Part shown: positions 18,336 through 27,922 of the stretch, piece after piece
Layout of the letters: each line of letters begins with the position of its first letter
How positions within the stretch are numbered: the first letter of the stretch is position 1
Assembly (NCBI RefSeq): GCF_011765625.1
Contig: NZ_CP050313.1
Location: 1,298,501-1,362,500, forward strand
Direction: 5' to 3'
DNA: 64,000 nt
Source of the DNA: Shewanella aestuarii
Lineage (GTDB): Bacteria; Pseudomonadota; Gammaproteobacteria; Enterobacterales; Shewanellaceae
Position numbers and translations under genes: made by a program
Notes under the pieces: generated by a model
What the model was told of the DNA's origin: nothing
The model's database searches: none
What the model saw: the letters and a program-made list of their open reading frames with translations, nothing else

Positions 18336-18366
18336 AACGCCAACGGCTTTAATCGGCGTTGGCGTT
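18336..18366 (-). terminator. Intrinsic terminator after MFS transporter gene
   Basis: 10-bp stem AACGCCAACG/CGTTGGCGTT around an 11-base loop, followed on the minus strand by TTTTGATG. It lies 27 bp past the transporter stop codon. Confidence 0.6.
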
Positions 18367-18392
18367 AAGGTTGAACCATATTTTAAATGGGA

Positions 18393-19616
18393 TTATTGCG
18401 GCTGTGATTGGCTTAGTCGAGTTTGAAATGCTTGGCAAAATCCCACAAGTGCAATCGATATCAGCATCAACACTGCAAAGGGGACTGCGGTTCCGGTGTA
18501 AAATAATGCCATTAATGGCCCGGCTGTTGCGCCAAAACCAAATCTTAGGGTGCCAATGACCGCAGTGGCTGTGCCTGTTTCTTGTTTAAATTTCATTAAT
18601 ACAATGGCGTCAGCATTAACAGACATAATGCCTAAGCCGCCCATCAATGGGATCAGCATAATCACGGTAAAGTGATAGCTGAAATCCAATAAGTTAACCA
18701 GTACTAAACCTAACGCAGCAATAAAGGCAAAAAAGGTGGCGACATTCAACATTCGTTTTGAGCCATACCGGCTGACAATTCTTGAGTTGATAATATTGGC
18801 CAGCATTAAAGCTCCAACATTGGTACTGAATAAAATGGCGAACAGCGATTTGTCCAAACCAAATACTTCCATATAAATAAATGGCGCAGCGGTTAGGTAG
18901 CAGAAAAAAGCAAATGAGGTCAATACGCCACTGGCTATGTGGAGTTTGACTCCTTGTCGAGAAAACACAGTGTAATAAGACTTCAAAAAGCCATGTTGAC
19001 TGCGTTGTTGTTTATCTTTGTCGCTGGGCATTTTTAGCTTAAATAAAATTAAACACAGCAATGCCAAGGCATAAAAACTCAGCACAAAAAAGATTAAATG
19101 CCAATCGCCAAGTTCTAAAATAAAGCTACCAATAGTGGGGGCGATTAAAGGGGCTAACATCATAATTAAGCTGACATAAGACATACCTTTAGCGGTATTG
19201 TCGCCATACACTTCTCTTATGTATCCCGGCACCACTACGGTTGCTGCTGCGCCGATAAAGGCTTGAAAAAAACGTAACCCTAAAAACTGTTCAATATTTT
19301 GACTACAAGCAAGCAAAAAGCTAACGATGCAAAATCCGCTTAGGCCAATAATAACTAATGGTCGACGGCCAATTTTATCGGCAAGTGGCCCGAAAGTAAG
19401 CATGCCACAGGCATAGCCAGCCAAATAAATACTGAGTGATAATTGCACCATGGTCACTTGGGTATCAAAGCTGGCGGCTAAAATTGACATCGCTGGCAGA
19501 TACATATCAATCGCCAGAGGAGTAATGGCTACGATAGCCGCAAGCATGGGAATTAACATCGCTAGGTTGGGGATGCTTTGTGGCGTTGATACTTTAGATG
19601 GATGGGACACGAACAC
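18393..19616 (-). CDS. Bcr/CflA-type MFS drug efflux transporter
   Basis: 407-residue inner-membrane protein with about twelve hydrophobic segments. Bcr/CflA hallmarks include TPLAIDMYLPAMSILAASF at the first helix, the MFS loop motif GPLADKIGRRPLVI between helices two and three, and GAAATVVVPGYIREVYG near helix five. The family exports drugs such as bicyclomycin by proton antiport; the natural substrate here cannot be read from sequence. It stands alone with a terminator behind it and is divergent from the SulP gene. Confidence 0.88.
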   Translation of the reverse strand: MFVSHPSKVSTPQSIPNLAMLIPMLAAIVAITPLAIDMYLPAMSILAASFDTQVTMVQLSLSIYLAGYACGMLTFGPLADKIGRRPLVIIGLSGFCIVSFLLACSQNIEQFLGLRFFQAFIGAAATVVVPGYIREVYGDNTAKGMSYVSLIMMLAPLIAPTIGSFILELGDWHLIFFVLSFYALALLCLILFKLKMPSDKDKQQRSQHGFLKSYYTVFSRQGVKLHIASGVLTSFAFFCYLTAAPFIYMEVFGLDKSLFAILFSTNVGALMLANIINSRIVSRYGSKRMLNVATFFAFIAALGLVLVNLLDFSYHFTVIMLIPLMGGLGIMSVNADAIVLMKFKQETGTATAVIGTLRFGFGATAGPLMALFYTGTAVPFAVLMLISIALVGFCQAFQTRLSQSQPQ

Positions 19617-19976
19617 CTCAAAAAAACGGGTACTTAAGCTGGCATTATTTACAGATAGCGCAAGCGAGATAGAGAGTCAAAAAAGCCAAGGGCAAAGTAT
19701 ATCATGATCAGGTTAATAGGCTTTGATTTTTTATGAATCTATTCAATCATTTTTTATGATTAATTAATCGAATATATCGAATGGCAAACAGTTGTAGATG
19801 AGTATGAAATTTACTGAGTTATTGGCTTGAGAAGGATCTCATTTTGTGCGTATAACTGTCATTGCTACTAGCATTAGCTTTTTTAGTGCTGTAACTGAAA
19901 TATTTTTGTTGTAATTGTGTGTATTTGATTACAGATAGTTTTATCATAAGCCACTTACTTGTTGCTTGAGGTTGTT
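19617..19976. other. Divergent intergenic region
   Basis: About 360 bp between the divergent MFS and SulP genes, AT-rich, presumably holding both promoters. I see no clear operator, RNA or repeat. Confidence 0.4.
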
Positions 19977-21734
19977 GTGCTTCTTTCGCGATTATATGCT
20001 TTTATGCCCGGTTTGGAGACGTTTGCTAGCTATCAGTCTAGTTGGTTTAAAGATGATATTCGTGCAGCGTTATCCGTTGCTGCCGTTGCCTTACCCGTTG
20101 CCATCGCGTATGCCCAATTAACCGGTGTAAATGCTGCGGTTGGACTGTATTCTTGCGTACTGCCTATGCTGGTTTATGCACTTTTTGGCACATCAAAACA
20201 ATTAATTGTTGGCCCAGATGCCGCAACTTGTGCTGTTATCGCGGCTGTTGTGACCCCTTTAGCCGCGGGGGATAGCGTAAAGCATTGGCAATTAGTGATG
20301 ACCATGACGGCAATGACGGGGTTATGGTGCCTCATTGCCAGTCGATTCAAATTAGGGGTATTGGCCGACTTTTTATCAAAACCAATTTTGATGGGGCTGT
20401 TAAACGGTGTTGCTATTACCATTATTGTTGGCCAATTTTCAAAAATATTTGGTTTTACCTTTGACGATAAATACCTGCTAGAGCGCTTAGGCGGCGTGCC
20501 GACTTATCTTGCTCAAACACATGTACCCACCTTACTGATGGCCTTGCTTACCGTCATCATTTACTTTGTGATGAAGCGGCTTAAACCGAGTTGGCCTGCA
20601 TCAATGTTTGCTATCTCCTTTGGTGCAATATTGGTATGGATATTTAATCTTGGTCAATACGACGTTAAAACCATTGGTACAGTAACAGGCGGTTTTCCCG
20701 TTTTTCAAACGCCAGAGTTTAACGTGGGGATCATTCGTGAGTTGGTTATGCCCGCCCTGAACTTAGCGGTAGTCAGCTTTGTGAGCATGATGCTAACCGC
20801 TCGCAGTTTTGCGGCAAAAAATGGTTATGATATTGATGCCGATAAAGAGTTTCGAGCATTAGGTTTTGCCAATATGGCTTCTGCGTTGTCGCAAGGTTTT
20901 GCGGTTAGTGGTGCAGATTCTCGCACCGCAGTTAACGATGCTAACGGAGGGAAAACTCAGTTAGTGTCAATTATTGCTGCCGCCATTATTGCTGTTATTG
21001 CGATTTTTTTAACTGCACCATTAGAGTTTATTCCTAGCGCTGCGCTTGGAGTGGTCTTGGTGATAGCCTCGGTACATTTACTCGATTTAAAAGCCGTATG
21101 GAATTTACGCTTACGAGACAGACAAGCATTTTACCTAGCCTTAACCACCTTGTTTGCCGTGCTGTTTATTGGTGTTATTCCGGGGATCACATTAGCGGTT
21201 CTATTGGGATTATTTCAATTTATTCGTACGGTAATGAGACCTACCGATCAAGTGCTTGGGCTTGATAGTAAAGGGGTTATTCGAAGTTTAGACAGTAGCG
21301 ATAAAGCTAAACCTGTGGCTGGTATTTTTATCTATCGTTTTAATTCACCATTGACTTACTTCAATGCGGGGTATTTTAAGCGTCGATTATTTGAAGGTTA
21401 TGCCAGACAAAAAGATGATATTAAATGTGTCATCATTGATGCGGTGCCTTGTTTTACTCATCTTGATTTGAGTGTGATGGCGGTGCTGTCTGATATTCAG
21501 CAAACATTTAAAAAACGTGGTGTAAAGGTGATTTTGGCTGGTCGTAAAAGACAGTTACTTAGTTGGTTTGAACAAACCGAGATGGTCAGTGGTGACGATG
21601 GCATCATGATCCTGTCTGATTTATATTTAGCGTTAAAGCTGAATCAAAGTTATCAAGCAGCGCAAGAAGAGCCGCAAGCTGTGAACGCACTAACAGAGGT
21701 CGATAAATCAGTATTATTACATAGTCAGATTTAA
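19977..21734 (+). CDS. SulP-family anion transporter with STAS domain
   Basis: About 585 residues. The membrane part (roughly residues 20-430) starts with VAAVALPVAIAYAQLTG, includes the SulP segment KQLIVGPDAATCAVIA, and a later NDANGGKTQLVSIIAA stretch. The cytoplasmic C-terminus is a STAS domain (about 450-560) with CVIIDAVPCFTHLDLSVMAVL. The family moves sulfate, bicarbonate or dicarboxylates; substrate is unknown here. Start chosen at GTG 19977 because GAGG lies six bases upstream; ATG at 20004 (MPGLETF) is the alternative and lacks a ribosome site. Confidence 0.88.
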   Translation: MLLSRLYAFMPGLETFASYQSSWFKDDIRAALSVAAVALPVAIAYAQLTGVNAAVGLYSCVLPMLVYALFGTSKQLIVGPDAATCAVIAAVVTPLAAGDSVKHWQLVMTMTAMTGLWCLIASRFKLGVLADFLSKPILMGLLNGVAITIIVGQFSKIFGFTFDDKYLLERLGGVPTYLAQTHVPTLLMALLTVIIYFVMKRLKPSWPASMFAISFGAILVWIFNLGQYDVKTIGTVTGGFPVFQTPEFNVGIIRELVMPALNLAVVSFVSMMLTARSFAAKNGYDIDADKEFRALGFANMASALSQGFAVSGADSRTAVNDANGGKTQLVSIIAAAIIAVIAIFLTAPLEFIPSAALGVVLVIASVHLLDLKAVWNLRLRDRQAFYLALTTLFAVLFIGVIPGITLAVLLGLFQFIRTVMRPTDQVLGLDSKGVIRSLDSSDKAKPVAGIFIYRFNSPLTYFNAGYFKRRLFEGYARQKDDIKCVIIDAVPCFTHLDLSVMAVLSDIQQTFKKRGVKVILAGRKRQLLSWFEQTEMVSGDDGIMILSDLYLALKLNQSYQAAQEEPQAVNALTEVDKSVLLHSQI

Positions 21735-21973
21735 CAAGTTTTTAATTATCTAATAGATTGTAATTAAAGGTTATTTTGTTTTGTTGATCTAGGCGTTTTA
21801 TTGATATAATATTCTGCCACTTTGACAGCATAGTGAGCTGCAAAGTAGGCTCAAGATGTGGCAATCATATCTTGATATTATTGGTAACAACGCCCCCTCG
21901 AAATTCAGACTCAAACCTCCTTTCTGAGTCATAAAGTACAGAATCAAGCGTCGTCTTATTGGATGTGGCATGT

Positions 21974-22597
21974 ATGGTTTCGCAATTAAGTGAAGCAGTG
22001 CTGGATGTGATCGCAGATGCGTTAGTCGATAAAGGATATATTCTTTTATCTGATATCATTCCCGACAATGTAAGCCTAGCCTTAATTGAAAAAATGCAGG
22101 CAAAGCAGAATATTGAGTTTAAATCAGCGGCTATCGGCCGTGGTAGTGAACAACAAGTTAATACCCAAATTCGTTCAGATAAAATCAGTTGGCTTGATAA
22201 ACAAGACGTCATAGACAATCAATACTTATCGATTATGGAGCAGCTCAAAAATGGCCTAAATCGACGCCTTTTTATGGGGCTGTTTGATTATGAAAGTCAC
22301 TATGCGGTTTATCAACCCGGTGCCTATTATCAAAAACATCTGGATGCACTTAAGGGCAGTCAAAATCGAATCCTTACAACAGTGTTTTTTCTCAATCCGA
22401 ATTGGCAAGCCGAAAATGGTGGCCAGTTAGTGATTTATGATGAAGACGATAGTGTTATAACGACAGTGCAGCCTGAATTAGGAACATTAGCCATTTTTTT
22501 AAGTGAGCGTTTTCCACATGAGGTTTTGCCCACACTCGTGCCTCGCAATAGCATAGCCGGTTGGTTTAGAGTGAGTCACGCTAACCACGGATTTTAA
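21974..22597 (+). CDS. 2-oxoglutarate/Fe(II)-dependent oxygenase
   Basis: 207 residues from ATG 21974. The C-terminal half is a prolyl-hydroxylase-like double-stranded beta-helix: YQPGAYYQKHLDA supplies the His-x-Asp iron pair, RFPHEVLP the distal His, and RNSIAGWFR the 2-oxoglutarate-binding Arg. All three iron ligands are present, so it should be active. The substrate is unknown; bacterial relatives of EGL-9/SM-20 hydroxylate prolyl residues, for example in elongation factor Tu. No operon partner is evident. A G+C-rich hairpin (22617-22634) follows without a U-run. Confidence 0.85.
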   Translation: MVSQLSEAVLDVIADALVDKGYILLSDIIPDNVSLALIEKMQAKQNIEFKSAAIGRGSEQQVNTQIRSDKISWLDKQDVIDNQYLSIMEQLKNGLNRRLFMGLFDYESHYAVYQPGAYYQKHLDALKGSQNRILTTVFFLNPNWQAENGGQLVIYDEDDSVITTVQPELGTLAIFLSERFPHEVLPTLVPRNSIAGWFRVSHANHGF

Positions 22598-22616
22598 GTC
22601 TAACTATTCAATTTTT

Positions 22617-22634
22617 CGCCGCCATTAGGCGGCG
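22617..22634. other. G+C-rich hairpin downstream of oxygenase gene
   Basis: Perfect 7-bp stem CGCCGCC/GGCGGCG with a 4-base loop. Neither strand has a T-run after the stem, so it is not a classical terminator; it may protect the transcript end. Confidence 0.5.
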
Positions 22635-22798
22635 TCACCCTCCTAATTCTGTGTGATTGATTTGTTGCACTTGATTGACGTTTTTGTAAATTCTTTTTAT
22701 TTAACTTACTACTAATATCATTTAAGGTAATGTAAGTTTTCATCTTATTCGTTAAAGTAATTTTTATATCCACAAGCAAGCATACAGGATGGCTTTAG

Positions 22799-23383
22799 AT
22801 GGGTGAGCATACAATTACATTACAAGGACTTCATGTCAGCCTTGAGCCATTAACGCTTGAACACGCAGCTGATCTCAATGCTGCCGCTGCTGATGGCCAA
22901 TTATGGCAACTTTGGTTTACTTCGGTGCCACCACCAGAGCAAATGCTTGATTATATTTCTAAGGCATTGCTTGAACAGCAACAAGGTTATAGCTTGGCAT
23001 TTGTTGTTCGACATAAGATGACAAACGCCATTGTTGGTTGTACCCGTTTTTGCCATTGGGACAAAGTGAATCGAAGAATTGAAATTGGTTACACTTGGTA
23101 CAGTAAAAGCTACCAACGCAGTCCCGTAAATAGTGAATGCAAACTGTTATTACTCGACTATGCCTTTAACCAGTTAGATGCTATTGCAGTAGAGTTTCGT
23201 ACTCATTGGCATAACGATATTTCACGCAAAGCGATAACAAGGCTAGGTGCTAAGCAAGATGCGGTGTTAAGGCATCATAAAATAGATCCCAATGGCGTGA
23301 TCCGCGATACCGTGGTCTTTTCCATTATTGCGCCAGAGTGGCCAGCAGTAGAGCAAAACTTACGTTTTCGATTACACAGTTAG
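22799..23383 (+). CDS. GNAT-family N-acetyltransferase (RimJ/RimL-like)
   Basis: 194 residues. The layout follows RimJ/RimL-type acetyltransferases: VSLEPLTLEHAADL at the start, IVGCTRFCHWDKVNRRIEIGYTWYSKSYQRSPVN in the middle with the acetyl-CoA loop region, and a C-terminal VEFRTHWHNDISRKAITRLGAK segment typical of the family. These enzymes acetylate protein N-termini or small amines; the target here is unknown. It precedes the exported-protein gene by 25 bp and may share its transcript. Confidence 0.85.
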   Translation: MGEHTITLQGLHVSLEPLTLEHAADLNAAAADGQLWQLWFTSVPPPEQMLDYISKALLEQQQGYSLAFVVRHKMTNAIVGCTRFCHWDKVNRRIEIGYTWYSKSYQRSPVNSECKLLLLDYAFNQLDAIAVEFRTHWHNDISRKAITRLGAKQDAVLRHHKIDPNGVIRDTVVFSIIAPEWPAVEQNLRFRLHS

Positions 23384-23408
23384 TTTTTTAATAGCAATAG
23401 GACACAAT

Positions 23409-23813
23409 ATGTTAACTAAAGGAAAGTGGTTGTTTCTCGCTACAACAGTATTTATGAGTCACATAGCTATGGCTGAGGACGCTGCGCAAAAAGCATTTAC
23501 TGATGAAGTAATACAGTGCGCGGCATATTATCAAATTAGTGCTGACGCAATTGCAGGAATGAATGCACCGCAAATGCAATCGGTGAGTGAGCGCTTAAAA
23601 ATTTCAGCGGTTGATGCAATAACTTTAGCCGAAAAATATCGCAGTAGTGAGCAAGTTCAGCAAGATTTAGCCACTGAAAAGCAAAAGCAGATTGATTCAC
23701 TTGGTGGAAGTAGCAGCCTTGGGGTATTAATTAAAAAATACAAAGAGTTATGTAAAACTGTTGTTTATAATCCACAGAAGCGCTTAGATTATTGGTCTAT
23801 GGCGACCATGTAA
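23409..23813 (+). CDS. Small exported protein, function unknown
   Basis: 134 residues with a Sec signal peptide (MLTKGKWLFLATTVFMSHIAMA, cleavage after AMA). The mature part is mostly helical and hydrophilic, with two Cys (VIQCAAYY and ELCKTV) that could pair. No family recognised. It lies 25 bp after the acetyltransferase gene and is followed by a strong terminator at 23839-23865, so the two may form a short operon. Confidence 0.7.
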   Translation: MLTKGKWLFLATTVFMSHIAMAEDAAQKAFTDEVIQCAAYYQISADAIAGMNAPQMQSVSERLKISAVDAITLAEKYRSSEQVQQDLATEKQKQIDSLGGSSSLGVLIKKYKELCKTVVYNPQKRLDYWSMATM

Positions 23814-23838
23814 TAAAAGTCTGATTTTGTATTGAATT

Positions 23839-23865
23839 ACGCACTTCTCTTTGAGTGCGTTTTTT
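23839..23865 (+). terminator. Intrinsic terminator
   Basis: 7-bp stem ACGCACT/AGTGCGT, 8-base loop, then six T. Closes the acetyltransferase/exported-protein unit. Confidence 0.9.
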
Positions 23866-24185
23866 ATGCATCTATTTTATCTAGATAGTTAATTGCGGCG
23901 CTAAACCGTAAAGCGAGTCAGCATTCGTTACCATGAGTGTTGAATAGTGGACTAATCAATAACAGCATCAAGCAGCATGGGATAAGCTTTAGATTGATTT
24001 TTGACACAGGCCATAAGCCACTTCGCTGCAAAAAATTAAGCTGAAATAAGCTGTCATAAAATTGTCTGCTCACTCATGGTCATTGAGTTATATTGCTTTG
24101 ATGATTAACTAAAATGTAACATGTTTTGTGTTATTGAAACTGACTTCAGCTATAGGCATATGCAAAAGGATAATATAAGCAACAT
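23866..24185. other. Intergenic region before DUF1569-like gene
   Basis: About 320 bp, AT-rich, presumably holding the promoter of the 24186 gene. An AAAGGATAAT stretch lies about 10-15 bases before the start. No RNA gene, repeat or clear operator seen. Confidence 0.4.
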
Positions 24186-24731
24186 ATGATTAATCGCAGG
24201 CAATTTATAATTGGCGCCATAACTTCCAGTGCTGGCATTGTTGTAGGTGGTGGGGTCATCTGGTCTCGTATTGAGCCCTATCCATTGCCATTAACTATCG
24301 AACAGGTTGTAGTACAACTTAATCAGTTAATGACGTCTTCTTTACAGACAACTGGCGCGTGGGATTTGGCCGAAATTTTTAACCATTGTGCGCAAAGTAT
24401 TGAATATTCGATGCTAGGTTATCCGCAGCTAAAATCGCCTGTATTTCAAAATACCATAGGTCGCATAGCTTTTGCTTCTTTTGAAGCGAAAGGGAAAATG
24501 ACTCATGATCTTGCCGAGGCGATCCCCGGCGCACCTATGTTATTAAAAGCGCAAAACAGCCAGCAGGCCTATCAACGTTTACAGCAAGCTTTGAGCGCGT
24601 TCAACGCTTATCAGGGGGAGTTAGCCCCCCAATTTGCTTATGGTTATTTGACCAAACAACAGTATGAAGCCGCGCATGTGATGCATATCAATAACCATTT
24701 ATCAGAGATAGCAATCAAGCAAGTAGGCTGA
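24186..24731 (+). CDS. Tat-exported DUF1569-like protein
   Basis: 181 residues. The N-terminus MINRRQFIIGAITSSAGI has a twin-arginine motif (RRQF) ahead of a hydrophobic stretch, so export by the Tat system is likely, which implies folding or cofactor loading before export. The body (AWDLAEIFNHCAQSIEYSM) resembles DUF1569/DinB-like helical proteins, which often bind a metal through His. Function unknown. The stop overlaps the next start by one base (TGATG), so it is translationally coupled to yjbQ. Confidence 0.72.
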   Translation: MINRRQFIIGAITSSAGIVVGGGVIWSRIEPYPLPLTIEQVVVQLNQLMTSSLQTTGAWDLAEIFNHCAQSIEYSMLGYPQLKSPVFQNTIGRIAFASFEAKGKMTHDLAEAIPGAPMLLKAQNSQQAYQRLQQALSAFNAYQGELAPQFAYGYLTKQQYEAAHVMHINNHLSEIAIKQVG

Positions 24732-25165
24732 TGACAATGTGGATCCAGAAAATCATTCAACTTAAGGCTAAACGCCGAGGATTTCATTTAATTGATAAGG
24801 AATTGCTATCGCAGTTACCTGAAATTAATCAGTATGAAATAGGAGTGGCACATATATTTGTTCAACACACCTCTGCATCACTGACGTTAAATGAAAATGC
24901 CGACCCTACTGTAAGAGGTGATTTTGAGCGTCATTTTAATGTGATAGTGCCTGAAAACGCGCCTTATTATCGCCATACTTATGAGGGCCCAGATTTCATG
25001 CCTGCTCATATAAAATCCAGTTTACTGGGAGCTGAGTTGTCAATCCCTATCACGAATGGACGGCTTAACCTAGGGACTTGGCAAGGGATTTATTTATGTG
25101 AACATCGAGACCATGCTTCTGGGCGCACAATTATTGTCACTTTAAATGGTAAGATGGGCGCATAA
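24731..25165 (+). CDS. yjbQ: YjbQ/UPF0047 family protein
   Basis: 144 residues matching the UPF0047 family throughout: FVQHTSASLTLNENADPTVRGDFERHFN in the centre and a C-terminal LGTWQGIYLCEHRDHASGRTIIVT motif, with His residues proposed to bind metal. E. coli YjbQ has low thiamine-phosphate synthase activity, but its true role is unclear. Coupled to the Tat-exported gene upstream through a TGATG overlap; a second ATG two codons in is an alternative start. Confidence 0.9.
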   Translation: MTMWIQKIIQLKAKRRGFHLIDKELLSQLPEINQYEIGVAHIFVQHTSASLTLNENADPTVRGDFERHFNVIVPENAPYYRHTYEGPDFMPAHIKSSLLGAELSIPITNGRLNLGTWQGIYLCEHRDHASGRTIIVTLNGKMGA

Positions 25166-25326
25166 TTGTGCTATCCACAAGATGTAACAATTATGAAGGA
25201 TCGCAATTTGTTTGCTTGTGCCAAATCATCTAAAGGTGATAAATTTGTAGTCTGAACTCTAATTTTTATGAGTGTGTTCATTACATCACTGTTTTATAAA
25301 ATAAAAAGCCACAATATTCAGGAAGA

Positions 25327-25998
25327 ATGGCAAATAATAAAGGTGGGTTGAAGTTGATTTCAGTATATTTAGTGGATGATCATGAGTTAGTGCGCACAGG
25401 GATCCGTCGCCTTTTGGAAGATGAGCGTGGGATTAAAGTTGTTGGGGAAGCCCATGATGGCGAAACCGCTGTGCAATGGTCACGTCAAAATGAAGCTGAT
25501 GTCATTTTAATGGACATGAATATGCCGGGCATGGGCGGTTTAGAGGCGACGCGTAAAATTTTACGTTATCAACCAGATGCGAAAATTATAGTATTAACGG
25601 TTCAAACTGAAGATCCATTCCCGACTAAAGTCATGCAAGCTGGTGCTTCTGGCTATTTAACTAAAGGGTCGACGTCTCCTGAGGTTATCAGAGCCATTAG
25701 TCAAGTGTCTCGAGGTCAACGTTACTTATCGCCTGAAATTGCTCAGCAAATGGCATTGAGTCAATTTAACGGTAGCGAAGAAAACCCATTTGCTAGTTTA
25801 TCTGAGCGTGAATTACAGATTATGTTAATGATCACTAATGGCGAGAAGGTCAATGACATTTCAGAAAAACTTAACTTGAGCCCGAAAACCGTTAATAGTT
25901 ACCGTTACCGTTTGTTTGCTAAGTTAGGGATCAATGGTGACGTGGAATTGACCCGTCTAGCTATTCGTTACAAAATGCTTGATACAGGTTCGTTCTAA
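25327..25998 (+). CDS. uvrY: Response regulator UvrY (GacA/BarA system)
   Basis: 223 residues. Receiver domain at the N-terminus (VYLVDDHELVRTG, phospho-acceptor Asp in VILMDMNMPGMGG, Lys in GYLTKGS) and a LuxR-type helix-turn-helix at the C-terminus (SLSERELQIMLMITNGEKVNDISEKLNLSPKTVNSYRYRLFAKL). In gamma-proteobacteria UvrY/GacA with the sensor BarA activates CsrB-type RNAs. The uvrY-uvrC-pgsA order is as in E. coli. The ATG at 25327 has AGGAAG upstream; a TTG at 25354 (LISVYLVDD) would match the usual shorter N-terminus. Confidence 0.95.
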   Translation: MANNKGGLKLISVYLVDDHELVRTGIRRLLEDERGIKVVGEAHDGETAVQWSRQNEADVILMDMNMPGMGGLEATRKILRYQPDAKIIVLTVQTEDPFPTKVMQAGASGYLTKGSTSPEVIRAISQVSRGQRYLSPEIAQQMALSQFNGSEENPFASLSERELQIMLMITNGEKVNDISEKLNLSPKTVNSYRYRLFAKLGINGDVELTRLAIRYKMLDTGSF

Positions 25999-26045
25999 CT
26001 TTTTTCACAGGTTTCAGCCTGTGGTAATGCTAGGCTGTTATTTCT

Positions 26046-27878
26046 ATGACTCAAGGGTTTCAATCAAAACCATTTCTTAAAACCCTCACTTCATCACCCG
26101 GTGTTTATCGTATGTATGATAAACACAATGAAGTGATTTATGTGGGCAAAGCAAAAGACTTAAAAAAGCGTTTAAGTTCTTATTTTCGGGCAAATTTGCC
26201 TAATGTTAAAACTCAAGCGCTAGTTGCCAATATTGAACACATTGATGTGACACTGACCCACAGTGAAACCGATGCGCTGATCTTAGAAAATGATTACATC
26301 AAGCAGTACATGCCAAAATACAATGTACTGCTGCGTGATGATAAATCTTATCCCTATATATTGTTAAGTCAGCATAAACACCCTAGGTTGGCATATCATC
26401 GCGGCGCGAAACGGGAAAAAGGTCATTACTTTGGGCCTTACCCTAATGGCGGTGCTGTGCGTGAAAGCTTAAACTTGATGCAAAAGTTGTTTCCTATCCG
26501 CCAGTGTGAAGATGTGTATTACAAGTCACGCTCACGACCTTGCCTGCAATATCAAATTGGCCGTTGTTGCGCACCATGCGTCGATTTAGTCTCTGAAACT
26601 GACTATCGAGAGCAAGTAAAACTCGCCACCTTGTTTTTACGGGGAAAAGACCAGCAAGTTATTGCAACCTTGGTCGCTAAAATGGAACAAGCCGCAATAG
26701 ATATGCACTATGAACAGGCGGCATTGTTTCGTGATCAAATAACGGCGCTGCGTAAAGTGAGCGAGCAGCAAGAAGTATCTAACAGCAAAGGCGATATGGA
26801 TGTCATTGGCGTGGATTACGCCTCAGGTATTGCTTGTTTTCATTTATTATTTATTCGTGAAGGCAAAATTTTTGGTAGCCGAAGTTATTATCCGACTATT
26901 CCTGCCGCGACAGAATTAGACGAAGTCTTGAGTGCATTTTTAGCGCAATTTTATCTAAATCAAGATGTGCAGCGCACCATTCCTAAAGAAGTTATCATAA
27001 GTCATGAGTTTGGTGGCATGAATGCCACGGCTCATGCCATTGAACAAGCACTGCAAAAGAAATTTAGCCTTAAAACCCAAGTTCGTGGTGAAAGAGCAAG
27101 CTTTTTACGTTTAGCCGTAACCAATGCTGCCAATGCGGTTGCGACCAAATTGGCCCATAAAAATACCATTGACCAGCGCTTTAGTTTGCTTGAAGAGGCA
27201 CTAGAGTTAACCTTTCCTATTAAACGTATGGAGTGCTTTGATATTAGCCATACGATGGGAGAAAGTACGGTGGCATCATGTGTGGTCTTTAATCGCGAAG
27301 GCCCGCATAAAGCTGATTATCGGCGTTATAACATTAATGACATTACTGGTGGCGATGACTATGCTGCAATGGATCAAGCGATTAGGCGTCGATTTGATAA
27401 AATTGATGACAATGGCAAGGTGCCAGATATTGTGTTTATTGATGGCGGTTTAGGGCAGCTGCGAATTGCTCAACAAATTGTCGATGACAAATGTGCTAAA
27501 TTAGCAAGGCCGCCATTATTAATAGGTGTCACTAAAGGCGAAGGGCGTAAAGCTGGCTTAGAAACCTTCGTGATTGGTGGTTCTGAAGAGACCATCGATA
27601 TCGCTAGTGATTCACCAGCGTTTCATTTAATTTTACATATTCGAGATGAGTCCCATCGCTTTGCCATTACTGGCCATCGTAATAAACGTCAAAAAACGCG
27701 TAATACATCGACCTTAGAATCCATAGCGGGTGTTGGACCGAAAAGACGCAAAGCTTTGTTGCAACATTTAGGTGGTTTACAAGAAGTAAAAAGCGCCAGT
27801 GTGGCAGAATTAGCAAAAGTGCCAGGAATTAGCCTAGAAATGGCACAAACGATCCATGATTCATTGCGAGGGGGCTAA
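26046..27878 (+). CDS. uvrC: Excinuclease ABC subunit C
   Basis: 610-residue nuclease that makes both incisions in nucleotide excision repair. Seen in order: GIY-YIG domain ([24 protein letters not shown]), a cysteine cluster around [13 protein letters not shown], an UVR coiled segment ([13 protein letters not shown]) for UvrB contact, the RNase H-like second nuclease ([28 protein letters not shown]), and C-terminal helix-hairpin-helix motifs ([21 protein letters not shown]). Full family length. Lies 47 bp behind uvrY. Confidence 0.98.
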   Translation: MTQGFQSKPFLKTLTSSPGVYRMYDKHNEVIYVGKAKDLKKRLSSYFRANLPNVKTQALVANIEHIDVTLTHSETDALILENDYIKQYMPKYNVLLRDDKSYPYILLSQHKHPRLAYHRGAKREKGHYFGPYPNGGAVRESLNLMQKLFPIRQCEDVYYKSRSRPCLQYQIGRCCAPCVDLVSETDYREQVKLATLFLRGKDQQVIATLVAKMEQAAIDMHYEQAALFRDQITALRKVSEQQEVSNSKGDMDVIGVDYASGIACFHLLFIREGKIFGSRSYYPTIPAATELDEVLSAFLAQFYLNQDVQRTIPKEVIISHEFGGMNATAHAIEQALQKKFSLKTQVRGERASFLRLAVTNAANAVATKLAHKNTIDQRFSLLEEALELTFPIKRMECFDISHTMGESTVASCVVFNREGPHKADYRRYNINDITGGDDYAAMDQAIRRRFDKIDDNGKVPDIVFIDGGLGQLRIAQQIVDDKCAKLARPPLLIGVTKGEGRKAGLETFVIGGSEETIDIASDSPAFHLILHIRDESHRFAITGHRNKRQKTRNTSTLESIAGVGPKRRKALLQHLGGLQEVKSASVAELAKVPGISLEMAQTIHDSLRGG

Positions 27879-27922
27879 AATTAAGGCAAGATTGGCGCAG
27901 CTTCTGGATTATTGGTTTATTT

